In this document: positions 35,385 through 45,837 of the stretch, one piece after another | How positions within the stretch are numbered: the first letter of the stretch is position 1 | Layout of the letters: the number at the start of each line of letters is the position of its first letter | NCBI GenBank assembly: GCA_026168455.1 | Contig: CM047429.1 | Location: 33,377,850 to 33,441,849, forward strand | Reading direction: 5' to 3' | Length of the DNA stretch: 64,000 nt | From: Theocolax elegans | Lineage: Eukaryota; Arthropoda; Insecta; Hymenoptera; Cerocephalidae | The notes under the pieces: model-generated | What the model saw: the letters and a program-made list of their open reading frames with translations, nothing else | Told to the model about the DNA's origin: nothing | The model's database searches: none | Program-made: the position numbers and the translations under genes

Positions 35385-35935
35385 CTTAACGAAATACACT
35401 TTTAACTGCAAGATTTAAGCCAGACGTTAAGCCCTACTTGCGCAAACACTACACTTTCAGACACACATACAGCCATACTAAAAGATCAACTTTTCATTCC
35501 TTGTAACTACCCTCTGTATTGGTTGGTAATAAAAGCCGACATAGGAAAAATCAACCAGTTATTTTGTTATTCTAAAATATCTGTCTTTGTTGATTGCTTT
35601 AAATCGTCTTCTCGTTCTTGCATTAGTAGCACAAACTGTGTGAGAAGTTTCATCAACCACCTAAATACAGGAGGGTAGTAATACGGAATGAAATTTGCTT
35701 TTTTATCGAGAAATAGACATTTTCATGTTATTTTCTTATCTAAAACATCTGTCCTTTGTTGATTTTTCTTAAGTTGGCTTCTCGTACCAACCAATACAGA
35801 GGGTAGTTACAAGGAATGAAAAGTTGATCTTTCAGTATGGCTAATTGTATGGCTGTATGTATATCTGAAAGTGTTTGTGAAAGTATGGCTTTAAGTCTGG
35901 CTTAAATCTTGCAGTTAAAAGTGTATTTCGTTAAG
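35385..35935. mobile_element. Tc1/mariner-like MITE with TA target duplication
   Basis: The element is 551 bases with imperfect terminal inverted repeats of about 150 bases starting CTTAACGAAATACACTTTTA. TA lies on both sides (35383-35384, 35936-35937). The empty site, AATAAATACCCGCG, is seen in copy 1 near 32030 and, inverted, near 36755. TA duplication suits the Tc1/mariner superfamily. There is no ORF of note. Confidence 0.85.
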
Positions 35936-35937
35936 TA

Positions 35938-36490
35938 CCCGCGTAAAACAATTAAAGTTTATATGAACTTTATATAAACTTTAGGTTTGGCTAAACTTGA
36001 TATGGGGTTGGTCAACGAGACTGAGCCGAACTTGTGCAATTGACTGTTCAAGTTTGGTGAAAGCATATCAAATGTTCAGCTGAAATTCATATAAAGTTTT
36101 TACAAAGTTTTTTTACAATTACTGACAAATAAAATATAGTTTATACTAAGTTTAGCTGAACTCAATATTAACGTGATAGCAAATTCAGGTTTATAAAGTC
36201 ATATAATGTTGATATCAACATACCCAAAGAAAAATTTCAAATATCTTCTTTAACTGACATCAGTAAGATTACATCAGTTAGAAAAATGGTGAAAATAGAT
36301 ACTTTGTGGTTTTTTAAATTTCTTCTTTCAGGTTATGTCTTCAAAACTAAGGAAATGGACAACACTTTTCAGTGACGGATTCGAATTTTTTGGAATATAT
36401 CTACAGTTTTTCTAACCGATGTATTCTTACTAATGTCAGTTAAAACAGATATTTGAAATTTTTCTTTGGGTATGTTGATATCAACATTAT
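35938..36490. repeat. Segment S and palindrome centre of the block
   Basis: S (35938-36200) matches 32035-32295. The centre (36200-36490) has arms of about 90 bases around a unique core near 36300-36400, and its right arm starts the inverted unit. The centre is the symmetry axis of the whole 30-38 kb block. Confidence 0.75.
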
Positions 36491-38331
36491 ATGACTTTAT
36501 AAACCTGAACTTGCTATCACGTTAATATTGAGTTCAGCTAAACTTAGTATAAACTATATTTTATTTGTCAGTAATTGTAAAAAAACTTTATAAAAACTTT
36601 ATATGAATTTCAGCTGAACATTTGATATACTTCCACCAAACTTGAACAGTCAATTGCACAAGTTCGGCTCAGTCTCGTTGGCCAACCCCATATCAAGTTT
36701 AGCCAAACCTAAAGTTTATATAAAGTTCATATAAACTTTAATTGTTTTACGCGGGTATTTATTATTTGTATTATCAATATATTGCCAATATGTTGCCAAT
36801 ATATTGCCAATATGTTGCCAAAGTATTGTCAATATATTGCCAATATGTTGCCAATATATTGCCAATATGTTGCCAAAGTATTGTCAATATATTGCCAATA
36901 TGTTGCCAACATATTGCCAAAGTATTATCAATATATCGCCAATATGTTTCGTGTCGTCCAAATTGTCAATACTACCGACGAATCGATGATTTTTTATTAC
37001 CTCAAGTGGATGAAACCGTGAATGAACGTCTGTCTTTGGTCATCCGAATAATTACTAAGATGCGTGACATAAATCCACGATTTCTCATAATACCGATTTT
37101 TAGTAAAGATATGATCCAATTAATTTTAATGATATCGATTTGTTCAGCATATACTAATATATTATAAAAAATCAGTTTAAAAATATTTGGTAAACGTAAA
37201 CATATTATAGATATACTATAGCTAGATGATTCCCAGACTATTATAAAACTTCATCGAGGGTTCAGCTAGATTTTATTTTACACGGACTCGGAATTAACTT
37301 ACTAGCAATATTATTGCTAATATATTACCAATATATTGCGAATTTATGGTAGTTATTCATTGGCATTTTGTATATTGAACACTCAATTCAATTCAACAGC
37401 CAGACTATTGCAATTATTATCCTAAACATTTGGAACAAGTTTTCCAAAATATTTATTAAGTCTGAAACACAATGAATTGTAATTTTAACGAAGTAACTTT
37501 TTTCGAGCACGTTTGCTCTTGCAGTGCGGACGTCGGAGAGCGTCCGCGACGGGCTTACTCCGCGAGTACAAAATTTGATGAGCGCGAACGTCGGAGAGCG
37601 CCCGCGGCGGGCTTACTCCGCGAACACAAAATTTGATGTGCGCGAACATCGGAGAGCGCTCGCGGTAGCATTATGTTTTTTAAACGGAGAATTGAGGCTT
37701 GAGCTAAATTTCATTTTACACGGACTAGGAATTATTTACCTAGCAATATTATTGCCAATATATTTGCAAAATTAATTAATATATTTCCAATATGTAGCGA
37801 TATATCTTTATGGTAAACGTATTTATTGGCTATATTGTACACAAAACTTAATTCAATTCAAAATTTTATTGTCTTAAAATCCGTCATAAAGGTTTCAATA
37901 AATTAATGTAAATACGATGAGATTAAAAACTGTAATAATCTCATATTTATAACGCACGCGTATCATAGATTTAGTAAGTAAATTAATAATAGTAGTAATG
38001 AATTTATTAGTCTGCGGTCTAATTCAAACTTAAATAAAAATCATTTCCTTGATTGTACATTTTATTCATACAATCAATCTCGCAAAATATATTTTGCGAT
38101 TCATTCGCTTTCGCGATCTTCGCTTCTGCTATACGCATTAGCTATTATGTTCAGGCGCCTCGGCCGCTTCGCTCGTTGACCTGTTGCATTAGACTCGCGC
38201 GGCAACGCCGCTCACCTTTCTTCCCTAATCCGGCCTCTGATTGGCCCATTTCAAAAATTAATTACGCCTCGCCTAATTAATATTTTTTAAAAATGCCGAC
38301 GGGGTTATACTCGAATTAATTTTCTGAATCA
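36484..38331 (-). repeat. Repeat unit copy 3, inverted (S, satellite, T, U)
   Basis: It is the reverse complement of copies 1 and 2, with a short satellite array at 36770-36945. It ends at TTTTCTGAATC, about 45 bases short of the full U terminus, where it meets LINE ORF1 sequence. Confidence 0.85.
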
Positions 38332-39363
38332 GTATAGAGCACTGCTCATCCGCGCGTATTCATTAAGAGCCCTTCTTGTTGCTCTCGCCATAACCTTTAG
38401 CTCTTTGTAGATGATGTTCTTATTAAGAACAAACTCGACCAAGGTGTCCATTTTCACGCGCAGATGGAGGAAAGCTTTGTCAGCGTCACTCGACATCCCA
38501 GTCGAGGGCAGGTCACACGTAGCAATTGTCGCTAGAGAGGCAGAGTGGCTAACCTCCGCAGTACTTACCATTTCAGATGTGAGTTTGGTCCCCCTCAGAA
38601 TCCGTGGGACCAGCACTGACCACCGGGACTTTCACCCGATCGGAATCATTGGCGGGATGTGACAAGACTGCCGTGCCCGCTTGGGATAGTATTGTTTTAA
38701 ACTCACTATCCATAATTGGTTTAATTTCGGGGTGCCTTCCTCAAAATGGTTTTGGTTCGCCCTCAATATTTGATTTTTTCGGTATCATCCATATCGGGAA
38801 AGCATTCCCCGATCCTCCACCCGAGAAGATGACACGATGCGGGACCAGCGAACCCGGCATGGGTTGTGCGTGTGCATGTGTGTGTGCATATGTAGTGTGT
38901 GTGCATGTGTGTGTGCGTGTGTGGGGTGTGTGTGCGCGCGCGTATACGTGGATGTTTGTTCGTATAACGCGATTGAAACAAACATTATTTCATTCATTAT
39001 TTGCTTATATTTATCGTAAAAATGGGTATTGGACTCTACAACTCCGGCTTTTTTTTATATTTTCGTAGTAGAAATCATATCCTAGAGTTTGGTAAGTATC
39101 CGTTTCCCAGAAGGTGTGGCTTCTCCTTGTTAAATTATCGAAATGAATTGGTATACAGGAATCATCAGGTATAAAATTCAATACCTTGAAGGCACGGTTA
39201 AATTAAATTAATAATATGATCCATATAAATTATAATTGAAAAAATAAATATTCAATAATGTATCCCGCTGAGAACAATTTATGTATATATATATATATAT
39301 ATATATACACCATGTGACCCAAGTAAAACGTAATCTAACTTTGTAAAAAGTATGTTAATTAAC
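37927..39363. repeat. Tandem duplication, unit 1 (1.44 kb)
   Basis: The unit covers the end of inverted U, the LINE ORF1 front, a TG-rich microsatellite and 400 bases of spacer. All ORFs inside are identical to those in unit 2. The junction carries a few bases of microhomology (AACAAA). Confidence 0.9.
38332..38859 (-). pseudogene. R1-clade LINE 5' UTR and ORF1 N-terminus (copy A front part)
   Basis: On the minus strand a start at about 38700 gives MDSEFKTILSQAGTAVLSH. After a frame change the 95-residue frame 38616-38329 carries FLHLRVKMDTLVEFVLNKN and ELKVMARATRRALNEYAR, the coiled-coil-like front of R1-clade ORF1. The LINE 5' end abuts AC repeats (38862-38943). This piece supplies what is missing upstream of 30157, so the two are best read as one ORF1 split by the 8.2 kb block. 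Confidence 0.6.
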
Positions 39364-40802
39364 AAACTGTAATAATCTCATATTTATAACGCACGCGTAT
39401 CATAGATTTAGTAAGTAAATTAATAATAGTAGTAATGAATTTATTAGTCTGCGGTCTAATTCAAACTTAAATAAAAATCATTTCCTTGATTGTACATTTT
39501 ATTCATACAATCAATCTCGCAAAATATATTTTGCGATTCATTCGCTTTCGCGATCTTCGCTTCTGCTATACGCATTAGCTATTATGTTCAGGCGCCTCGG
39601 CCGCTTCGCTCGTTGACCTGTTGCATTAGACTCGCGCGGCAACGCCGCTCACCTTTCTTCCCTAATCCGGCCTCTGATTGGCCCATTTCAAAAATTAATT
39701 ACGCCTCGCCTAATTAATATTTTTTAAAAATGCCGACGGGGTTATACTCGAATTAATTTTCTGAATCAGTATAGAGCACTGCTCATCCGCGCGTATTCAT
39801 TAAGAGCCCTTCTTGTTGCTCTCGCCATAACCTTTAGCTCTTTGTAGATGATGTTCTTATTAAGAACAAACTCGACCAAGGTGTCCATTTTCACGCGCAG
39901 ATGGAGGAAAGCTTTGTCAGCGTCACTCGACATCCCAGTCGAGGGCAGGTCACACGTAGCAATTGTCGCTAGAGAGGCAGAGTGGCTAACCTCCGCAGTA
40001 CTTACCATTTCAGATGTGAGTTTGGTCCCCCTCAGAATCCGTGGGACCAGCACTGACCACCGGGACTTTCACCCGATCGGAATCATTGGCGGGATGTGAC
40101 AAGACTGCCGTGCCCGCTTGGGATAGTATTGTTTTAAACTCACTATCCATAATTGGTTTAATTTCGGGGTGCCTTCCTCAAAATGGTTTTGGTTCGCCCT
40201 CAATATTTGATTTTTTCGGTATCATCCATATCGGGAAAGCATTCCCCGATCCTCCACCCGAGAAGATGACACGATGCGGGACCAGCGAACCCGGCATGGG
40301 TTGTGCGTGTGCATGTGTGTGTGCATATGTAGTGTGTGTGCATGTGTGTGTGCGTGTGTGGGGTGTGTGTGCGCGCGCGTATACGTGGATGTTTGTTCGT
40401 ATAACGCGATTGAAACAAACATTATTTCATTCATTATTTGCTTATATTTATCGTAAAAATGGGTATTGGACTCTACAACTCCGGCTTTTTTTTATATTTT
40501 CGTAGTAGAAATCATATCCTAGAGTTTGGTAAGTATCCGTTTCCCAGAAGGTGTGGCTTCTCCTTGTTAAATTATCGAAATGAATTGGTATACAGGAATC
40601 ATCAGGTATAAAATTCAATACCTTGAAGGCACGGTTAAATTAAATTAATAATATGATCCATATAAATTATAATTGAAAAAATAAATATTCAATAATGTAT
40701 CCCGCTGAGAACAATTTATGTATATATATATATATATATATATATACACCATGTGACCCAAGTAAAACGTAATCTAACTTTGTAAAAAGTATGTTAATTA
40801 AC
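39364..40802. repeat. Tandem duplication, unit 2
   Basis: It is the same as 37927-39363 apart from one extra TA pair in the tract near 40725-40745. The second copy of the LINE ORF1 front lies at 39769-40296 on the minus strand. Confidence 0.9.
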
Positions 40803-42259
40803 AAATTGTGGTTCGGGCGATTCTAAAGGTTTGCGATATCAAAGAATCTCTTGGCAATAGTAGAAGTTGAATTGGTTTTTAAATACGAAAAATAAAAAAT
40901 TAATTTTTTTGAATGACTGTTAAAAGTGGCTTATATTTGTATTCAATCGCAAGTTGGAGCATAATTATATGGTAGGATCGGTAATATCTTTATTTTTCGC
41001 ATCATGTATTATTTAATTTATTTTTAAAAGTATGCATTTTTTGAAATTGGAATTGCGAAAAGCGGAATTTAATATATTGAAAGATGCGGGCTCGTTGCTA
41101 GGGCCGCCGAAAATTTCTCGACATGTGAAGGTAACAACGGAAGTTGCTTGCAAAAACTGTTGGCTTTTCATACTGCCAAAGAGTGCACATCACGCCAGAT
41201 TATCAATGACATGATTTTCGAATTTACAGCTCATTGAAGATCCATTATTTATTAAATAGTCATTAATACTTACAAGACTAAATAGTCTAGGTAAGGTATA
41301 CGAATACAATTTTGTATTACTTAGTTTCTGGTACTATTAATTATTAATGTCCTGTTTTATGGTTATTATGAACTTCATACCAGGTCATTATTGACAACAA
41401 TACTTAGAACAGCTGTTACACCGTCGGTGACCCAAAAAAGATTTTGCATACATTTACATTATTTTTTTTATTTACGACTTAAAGTCGATTAACGTACGAG
41501 TAAATGAACTAATTTAGTTAAATAAATGTGTTAAAAAATTCTAGGAAAAGTGTGTGTTTTTTAGTAAATTTAAACAAGAAAATAAACCTTGTTAAGGCCC
41601 TCGAAATAAACTACTATCATAGACTTTGCTAGATTCTTGAATGATTAGCATTTGAAACTTTTAATTGGGAATATTTTAGTAGCCGACAAATGAAGATTTT
41701 TATTAGTTTTCTGACTACAAAAAAAATAAACAGCAATTTGATGTACAAGATATCTTTGCTTTGAAACTCAGCTATTTTTCGTAAAAAGTACTACGTAGTA
41801 TAGAATAAAATTATGACGTAGAAAACGAACGATATAAAGTTTATACAGAATGATTCTAAGTAAATGCAGTAATAAAAAGCCTAATTTATAGAGCTAAGGG
41901 GCAGATTAATTTACGAAAATTTCAAATGAAAAAGAGACCAATACGTAGAGTTTAAAATATTATTCGAAGCCAATACGCACATAAGCTGGTTTGCCGATAG
42001 TGAAATCAAAATGAAGGTGTTGCACAAGAGTTTCTGTATATTGCACTATAATATCAATGCTCGGAGAAGAGCCGGCGATGAGAAACATGGATTATAAAAC
42101 TCGAGTATTAGAAGGAAGCAATAATTTAAAATGTCAAGTAAATAAAGCCGCTTTTTGGGTAATGTTGCAGTGATGAAAGGGGGGTAGTAAATTCTCCCTA
42201 TTAACTACGAAGCGACACAGAAAATGCATGGGATGCGATCTTTTTTTGATTACGCACAT
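40803..42259. other. AT-rich stretch without a supported gene
   Basis: A 60-codon frame at 41032-41214 (plus) is basic and has a few Cys but matches nothing known to me. No repeats were recognised. Confidence 0.35.
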
Positions 42260-42680
42260 CTAACGGTCCAATCGGGTGCAAGCACAGACAAATCGAAAAC
42301 TAATTACGCAACTTCTATTTAAAGTAAAGCGAAAGACAAGGATAGATGCATAGACTTTTAGGGTATATAAAGAGGACCCAGAACGGACACAGTCGCTCCT
42401 AGTTTTTCGTCTAAAGTTTCCGTAAGGCGAAGCTCTGTTAGTCAACTCTTAAAGTTTTATCCGAGGGCAAAGCTCTGCTACTCGGACTTTAAAAAAATAT
42501 ACATTCTAAGTCGAGAGAGATCTTGTATTCGGGAATCGAGACGCATCGTTTATATCTACGAGCCTTAGTCAAGTAATTACGACTTCGACATCTGGCAATC
42601 ATCGAGCTCCGAACGCATACACATCTAACGTTGACGCCCGCAGGTCTAGCGGGACATCACGAAGCCACTCACATATTTCA
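42260..42680 (+). promoter_or_regulatory. LTR-like segment with TATA box and initiator
   Basis: TATATAAAG at 42364-42372 is followed 27 bases later by CAGT (42390-42393), which is close to an arthropod initiator. The transcript leader would hold repeated CGAAGCTCTG/CAAAGCTCTG motifs and a stem around TCCGAG/CTCGGA. GTTGACGCCCGCAGG near 42630 resembles a degraded primer-binding site. This suits an LTR with R/U5, but no partner LTR was found. It lies about 0.4 kb upstream of the ribozyme repeat, in the same direction. Confidence 0.4.
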
Positions 42681-42784
42681 TATTTTAAACTACAACAATT
42701 TTTTTAATTTAAACTGCATATATTTATAATAATTCTTATTTTGATTATTAATTAGTAATGTCTGTAATAAAATAATATTACGTA

Positions 42785-43222
42785 TAGTGGACAAAGAGTA
42801 CGATAGGCCTGCTTTATTCTAAAGTAAAGCATTTAGTTCGGAGAGACCGATATTATTATTATATATATATATACATATTACCGAACGATAAAATTTTGTA
42901 TCAAATAACTCGCGACACGGTCTAACACGTCGTACTCTGGCTGGTGGCTTTTCCCACCACCAGAGGGAGACGACTATCTCTCTACACTCGTTGGAGAGAT
43001 CGTCGTCTATTTTCTATATATATAGCCGCAGATCATCTTGCTGGCGTCGCAAATCATCTTGCGACAGGCGTCTAAGGTAAGATCTCCAGTTCCTTACTGA
43101 GGAGTCCAAGCTGGAGATCGAGGACGAAACGCCTTTAATTATTTTAAAAGGCCGTGCTCTGGGAAATTCCACCAACCATAGTGGACAAAGAGTACGATAG
43201 CCCTGCTTTATTCTAAAGTAGC
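42785..43222 (+). mobile_element. Retrozyme-like repeat: one full 394-bp unit plus start of a second
   Basis: TAGTGGACAAAGAGTACGAT occurs at 42785 and again at 43179, giving a 394-base period. The second unit breaks off after 44 bases. The unit is rich in stems: 42935-42947 with 42954-42965, a 15-bp stem with one mismatch at 42968-42982 with 42994-43008, and a TCGCAA/TTGCGA hairpin near 43047. It ends with a hammerhead ribozyme. Tandem, non-coding, structured units of 150-400 bases with a hammerhead are the mark of retrozymes and hammerhead satellites, which spread through circular RNA made by self-cleavage. Confidence 0.7.
43066..43134 (+). ncRNA. Hammerhead ribozyme, type III layout
   Basis: Stem III: AGGCG (43066-43070) with CGCCT (43130-43134), extended by U43071-A43129. 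The cleavage triplet GTC ends at 43072. Stem I: TAAGG (43073-43077) with CCTTA (43092-43096). Core CTGAGGA (43097-43103) matches CUGANGA. Stem II: GTCC (43104-43107) with GGAC (43122-43125), then GAAA (43126-43129). Every invariant core base of the family is present. Loop I holds GATCTCCAG (43081-43089) and loop II holds its exact complement CTGGAGATC (43111-43119), a possible loop-loop helix. Activity is inferred, not shown. Confidence 0.85.
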
Positions 43223-43236
43223 GTCTATAACAGTTT

Positions 43237-43640
43237 TATGGATGGCAATGATGTCCACGACAGACATTACAACAATTTGCTTCCGAGTATTCGTTCAAAA
43301 AAGTGGACGTGGGTAGTTTGTTTTAAGACTAATTCAAGTTTCGATTGTAAATGCTACTGTGCTATTCAATGATGAGAAAAAAAGGGTTGGAACAAAACAT
43401 TTTGCACTTTCAATAGCTAAAAATTACAATACAAAAGAGAGAAACGCAATATGTCCAAACAAACAAAACTCAAACTTTGTTCTTATTGTCCGTAAGAACG
43501 AGAATTATCTGCAAAAAATGTGATTTATCGATTTGTGTTGACTGTTTAAAAAAAAAAACACTGAAAAATTCGTATTGCAGTGAGAGGCAAGGGGACTCAC
43601 TCAAATCAAGCACCCCAAAGGAGACAAAATTCTACTACGT
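43237..43640 (+). pseudogene. piggyBac-type transposase, C-terminal remnant
   Basis: The first frame reads DGNDVHDRHYNN then SIRSKKWTWVV, the block holding the third catalytic Asp of piggyBac transposases. A frame change near 43320 continues with LIQVSIVNATVLFNDEKK. Another leads to CSYCP and RTRIICKKCDLSICVDC, the C-terminal cysteine-rich finger that binds the transposon ends. The N-terminal two thirds are absent, replaced by the ribozyme repeat that ends at 43222. At least two frameshifts make it inactive. Confidence 0.75.
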
Positions 43641-44320
43641 CCTTGTCGTTGTCTCTGGGTCATGCTAAGAGTTGAACATTTTTTATCTCGAAAACAATTG
43701 AGTTTAGAGAACAAGTTTATAAAACAAAAAAGTCTTAGAATTCATCAAGGAACAAGCCTGGATTTTTTCAGAATGTTTGAAGATGATTTTGAAAAAATGG
43801 ATTTTTCGTATTTCCTGAAAATTCAAAAATCGCCTCGGAAAATTCTGAAAAAATTCAGACGTGTTTCTTGATTGATTCTAAGACTTTTTTGTTCCATGAA
43901 CTTTTCTTCGAAACTCAATGGTTTCCGAGATAAAAAATGAGTTATGTTTTTTATGGTTATTTTTTTATTTTGCCACCATTTTGTTGGAAGAAGTGGTTCA
44001 AAAATTCCACCACAATTCCTAGAGATACTTTCGTAGTCGTGATCACCCCTGATCATATTTATAAGATGATTTCTTTGCGTTAACATTGCTAAAAAAATTG
44101 CAAACTTGATTTTTTGCAAAATATTTCACGTTTTTTATTGTTCAATTGGTTATAACTTTTTTATAACTCAATCAATCGCAATTTAAAAAAAAATTCTGAA
44201 AGAGCGTTAAATTTTCCATCGAAATACGTGTTCGCAAAAATCTCTAAGGCCTAGGACTACTGATAAAAACGCGTTGAAAATCGACAGAAAAATTGAGCAT
44301 TTTGGTTGTTAAAGGGTTAA
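43641..44320 (+). mobile_element. piggyBac 3' non-coding end with internal palindrome
   Basis: After the transposase, an imperfect palindrome spans about 43676-43955 (TTTTTATCTCGAAAAC against its inverse near 43940). The region closes with GTTAAAGGG followed by TTAA (44317-44320), as expected for a piggyBac-like right end (5'-TTAA-CCCTTT on the other strand). The left end is missing, so this boundary is an inference. Confidence 0.45.
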
Positions 44321-44335
44321 GAGGATGCCGTACCC

Positions 44336-44512
44336 ACATGCTTACCGACGTTTACAGATTCAAACTTTACAAAACCAATAATCACTTTTTTCATAATGTA
44401 TGAGTTATCCCCCCTAGGTTTTAATAAAAGCATGCGGTGACAGCTCATAAAATTTTCAAAATTTATAAATTCTCTTATTAAAGTTTGAATCTATAAATGT
44501 CGGTAAGCATGT
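44336..44512. mobile_element. Small hairpin element or MITE
   Basis: ATGCTTACCGACGTTTACAG near 44339 pairs with its near-complement ending at about 44511 (about 32 bases per arm, a few mismatches). The interior is AT-rich. No clear target duplication was seen. Confidence 0.45.
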
Positions 44513-45060
44513 TGGTTTGGCGTCTTGTTAATAGCTGCAGAACTATTAAATTGGCAGGACGTGGACCGGCCATGCGCATCAGAGTTTGGTTCAAAATCAT
44601 TACGACAAAGAGCACCACTTTTCACTGGGTTGTGGTTGTCAACTACTGTGTTACGCTGATCCCGGTGTGACGCATGTTGTGAATTTGTAGCATATGTCTC
44701 ATTCAAACCAGCACATGTGGCGGTCGACACCGTCAATTACCTCGACGTTGGTGCATTAGACGTTGTAATTGCCGCCTCTATGTTAACGCCTACTGCATTA
44801 TCAGGACATGGTGGTGATTCACCCGTCGGCGTGGGCACTCTACTTTGTGAAGCTATTGCTCCTTCTTCTTGAATGGGAGTTGTGTAGTCACTTATTGGTC
44901 TATCGTCTGACTACTCAGACAATTTGCGAATCATAGCACTTTATTTCATGTCTTAGGAGACGCTCTCTAGACTCTACCTCCTCACTGTTTGTATTGAGGT
45001 GCAATCGGTCGAGCTGAGCGTAAATCTCCTCCAACAGAAGTGATATATTTAAAAATTTGA
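44491..45060 (-). pseudogene. Possible last exon(s) of an unrecognised minus-strand gene
   Basis: Minus-strand translation has LLLEEIYAQLDRLHLN and SRERLLRHEIKCYDSQIV. After a frame change comes ISDYTTPIQEEGAIAS and a Ser/Thr/Asn-rich tail ending at 44491. The first part looks like a short coiled coil. It lies downstream of the exons at 45440-46507 on the same strand. Stops and a frame break suggest decay. Function unknown. Confidence 0.3.
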
Positions 45061-45439
45061 ATAATGAAATCAAATATGTGCGTTGTAACAAGATATTTTA
45101 TCTTCCTCATCTGTGCTGCTGAGTTGCCTTACCGCTTTTGCAGAATTTTACTAATTTTATTAAACAGTTTCTTGCATACTGCGTTGCTACAGTTTTCTCT
45201 TGCAAAGGAGCATAGAGTGTTCATTAAAATTCCTAACATTCTTCATAACAAACAATTGATTAGGTTCTAATGTGTACTTCTTCTTAGGAGCATTTAGATT
45301 AACATAATATGTGTAAAATAGTAAATGTTTCCAATCTGGAAATAATAACAAAAAACGTATTAAAAGAAATTACATAACAATAAATTATATAAAATAATTC
45401 AATATACAAAGATGATATATAATAACCAAAAACATATAT

Positions 45440-45624
45440 ATGAACATTTTTGGACTTTCCGGTCAACGTTTCCTTGAAGCTGAGAGCTTCTTCAATTTTT
45501 CTCGTGGTATAATCAATTTCATCAAGTGTCTTGTAAATTTCTTGGAATTTTTGCTGTAGTTCGTTTTATAAAACGCTAGTTTATGTTGATCAACGAATAA
45601 TTTGGAATTAGACATTAATTCAAC
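45440..45624 (-). pseudogene. Unrecognised gene, coiled-coil exon
   Basis: The exon follows TTTTATTATAG and starts in phase 0 with VELMSNSKLFVDQHKLAFYK. One frame change near 45560-45570 leads to ELQQKFQEIYKTLDEIDYTT and RKIEEALSFKETLTG, a heptad pattern typical of coiled coils. The upstream exon ends in the same phase. The frame break means a pseudogene or a sequence error. I could not name the family. Confidence 0.5.
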
Positions 45625-45681
45625 CTATAATAAAAATTTCATGTAATATATAAATAAGTCATAAGTTTTTTTGTTACATAC

Positions 45682-45780
45682 TTTGTTACTAATGTCTTCA
45701 AGCTCAGCAGGTCCAGGCTTTATATTTTCTGAGGCAGTTAATGACTGAACGTTAAATTTTTAATATCATCATCTGTAACT
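45682..45780 (-). pseudogene. Unrecognised gene, acidic exon
   Basis: The donor GTATGT follows ELEDISNK in phase 0. The exon reads SLTASENIKPGPAELED. Before it, DDDIKNLT is readable only with a one-base change near 45747, so either a nearby acceptor (GTTCAG) starts the exon at 45744 or the exon is frameshifted. Phase agrees with both neighbours. Confidence 0.5.
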
Positions 45781-45837
45781 GTAATAACTTACATTATAAT
45801 ACTATTTTTAACATTTGTGTGCTAATTATAATTACTT

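Noticed and set aside
34278..35411. Long ORFs up to 377 codons on both strands
   Set aside because: They are produced by the 11-bp/33-bp satellite, which keeps every frame open; there is no independent coding signal.
38837..39019. Cys/Val-rich ORFs in the 1.44 kb unit
   Set aside because: They come from the TG-rich microsatellite at 38862-38943.
41032..41214. 60-codon ORF as a gene
   Set aside because: Short, no recognisable motif and no splice or repeat context; kept only as a remark.
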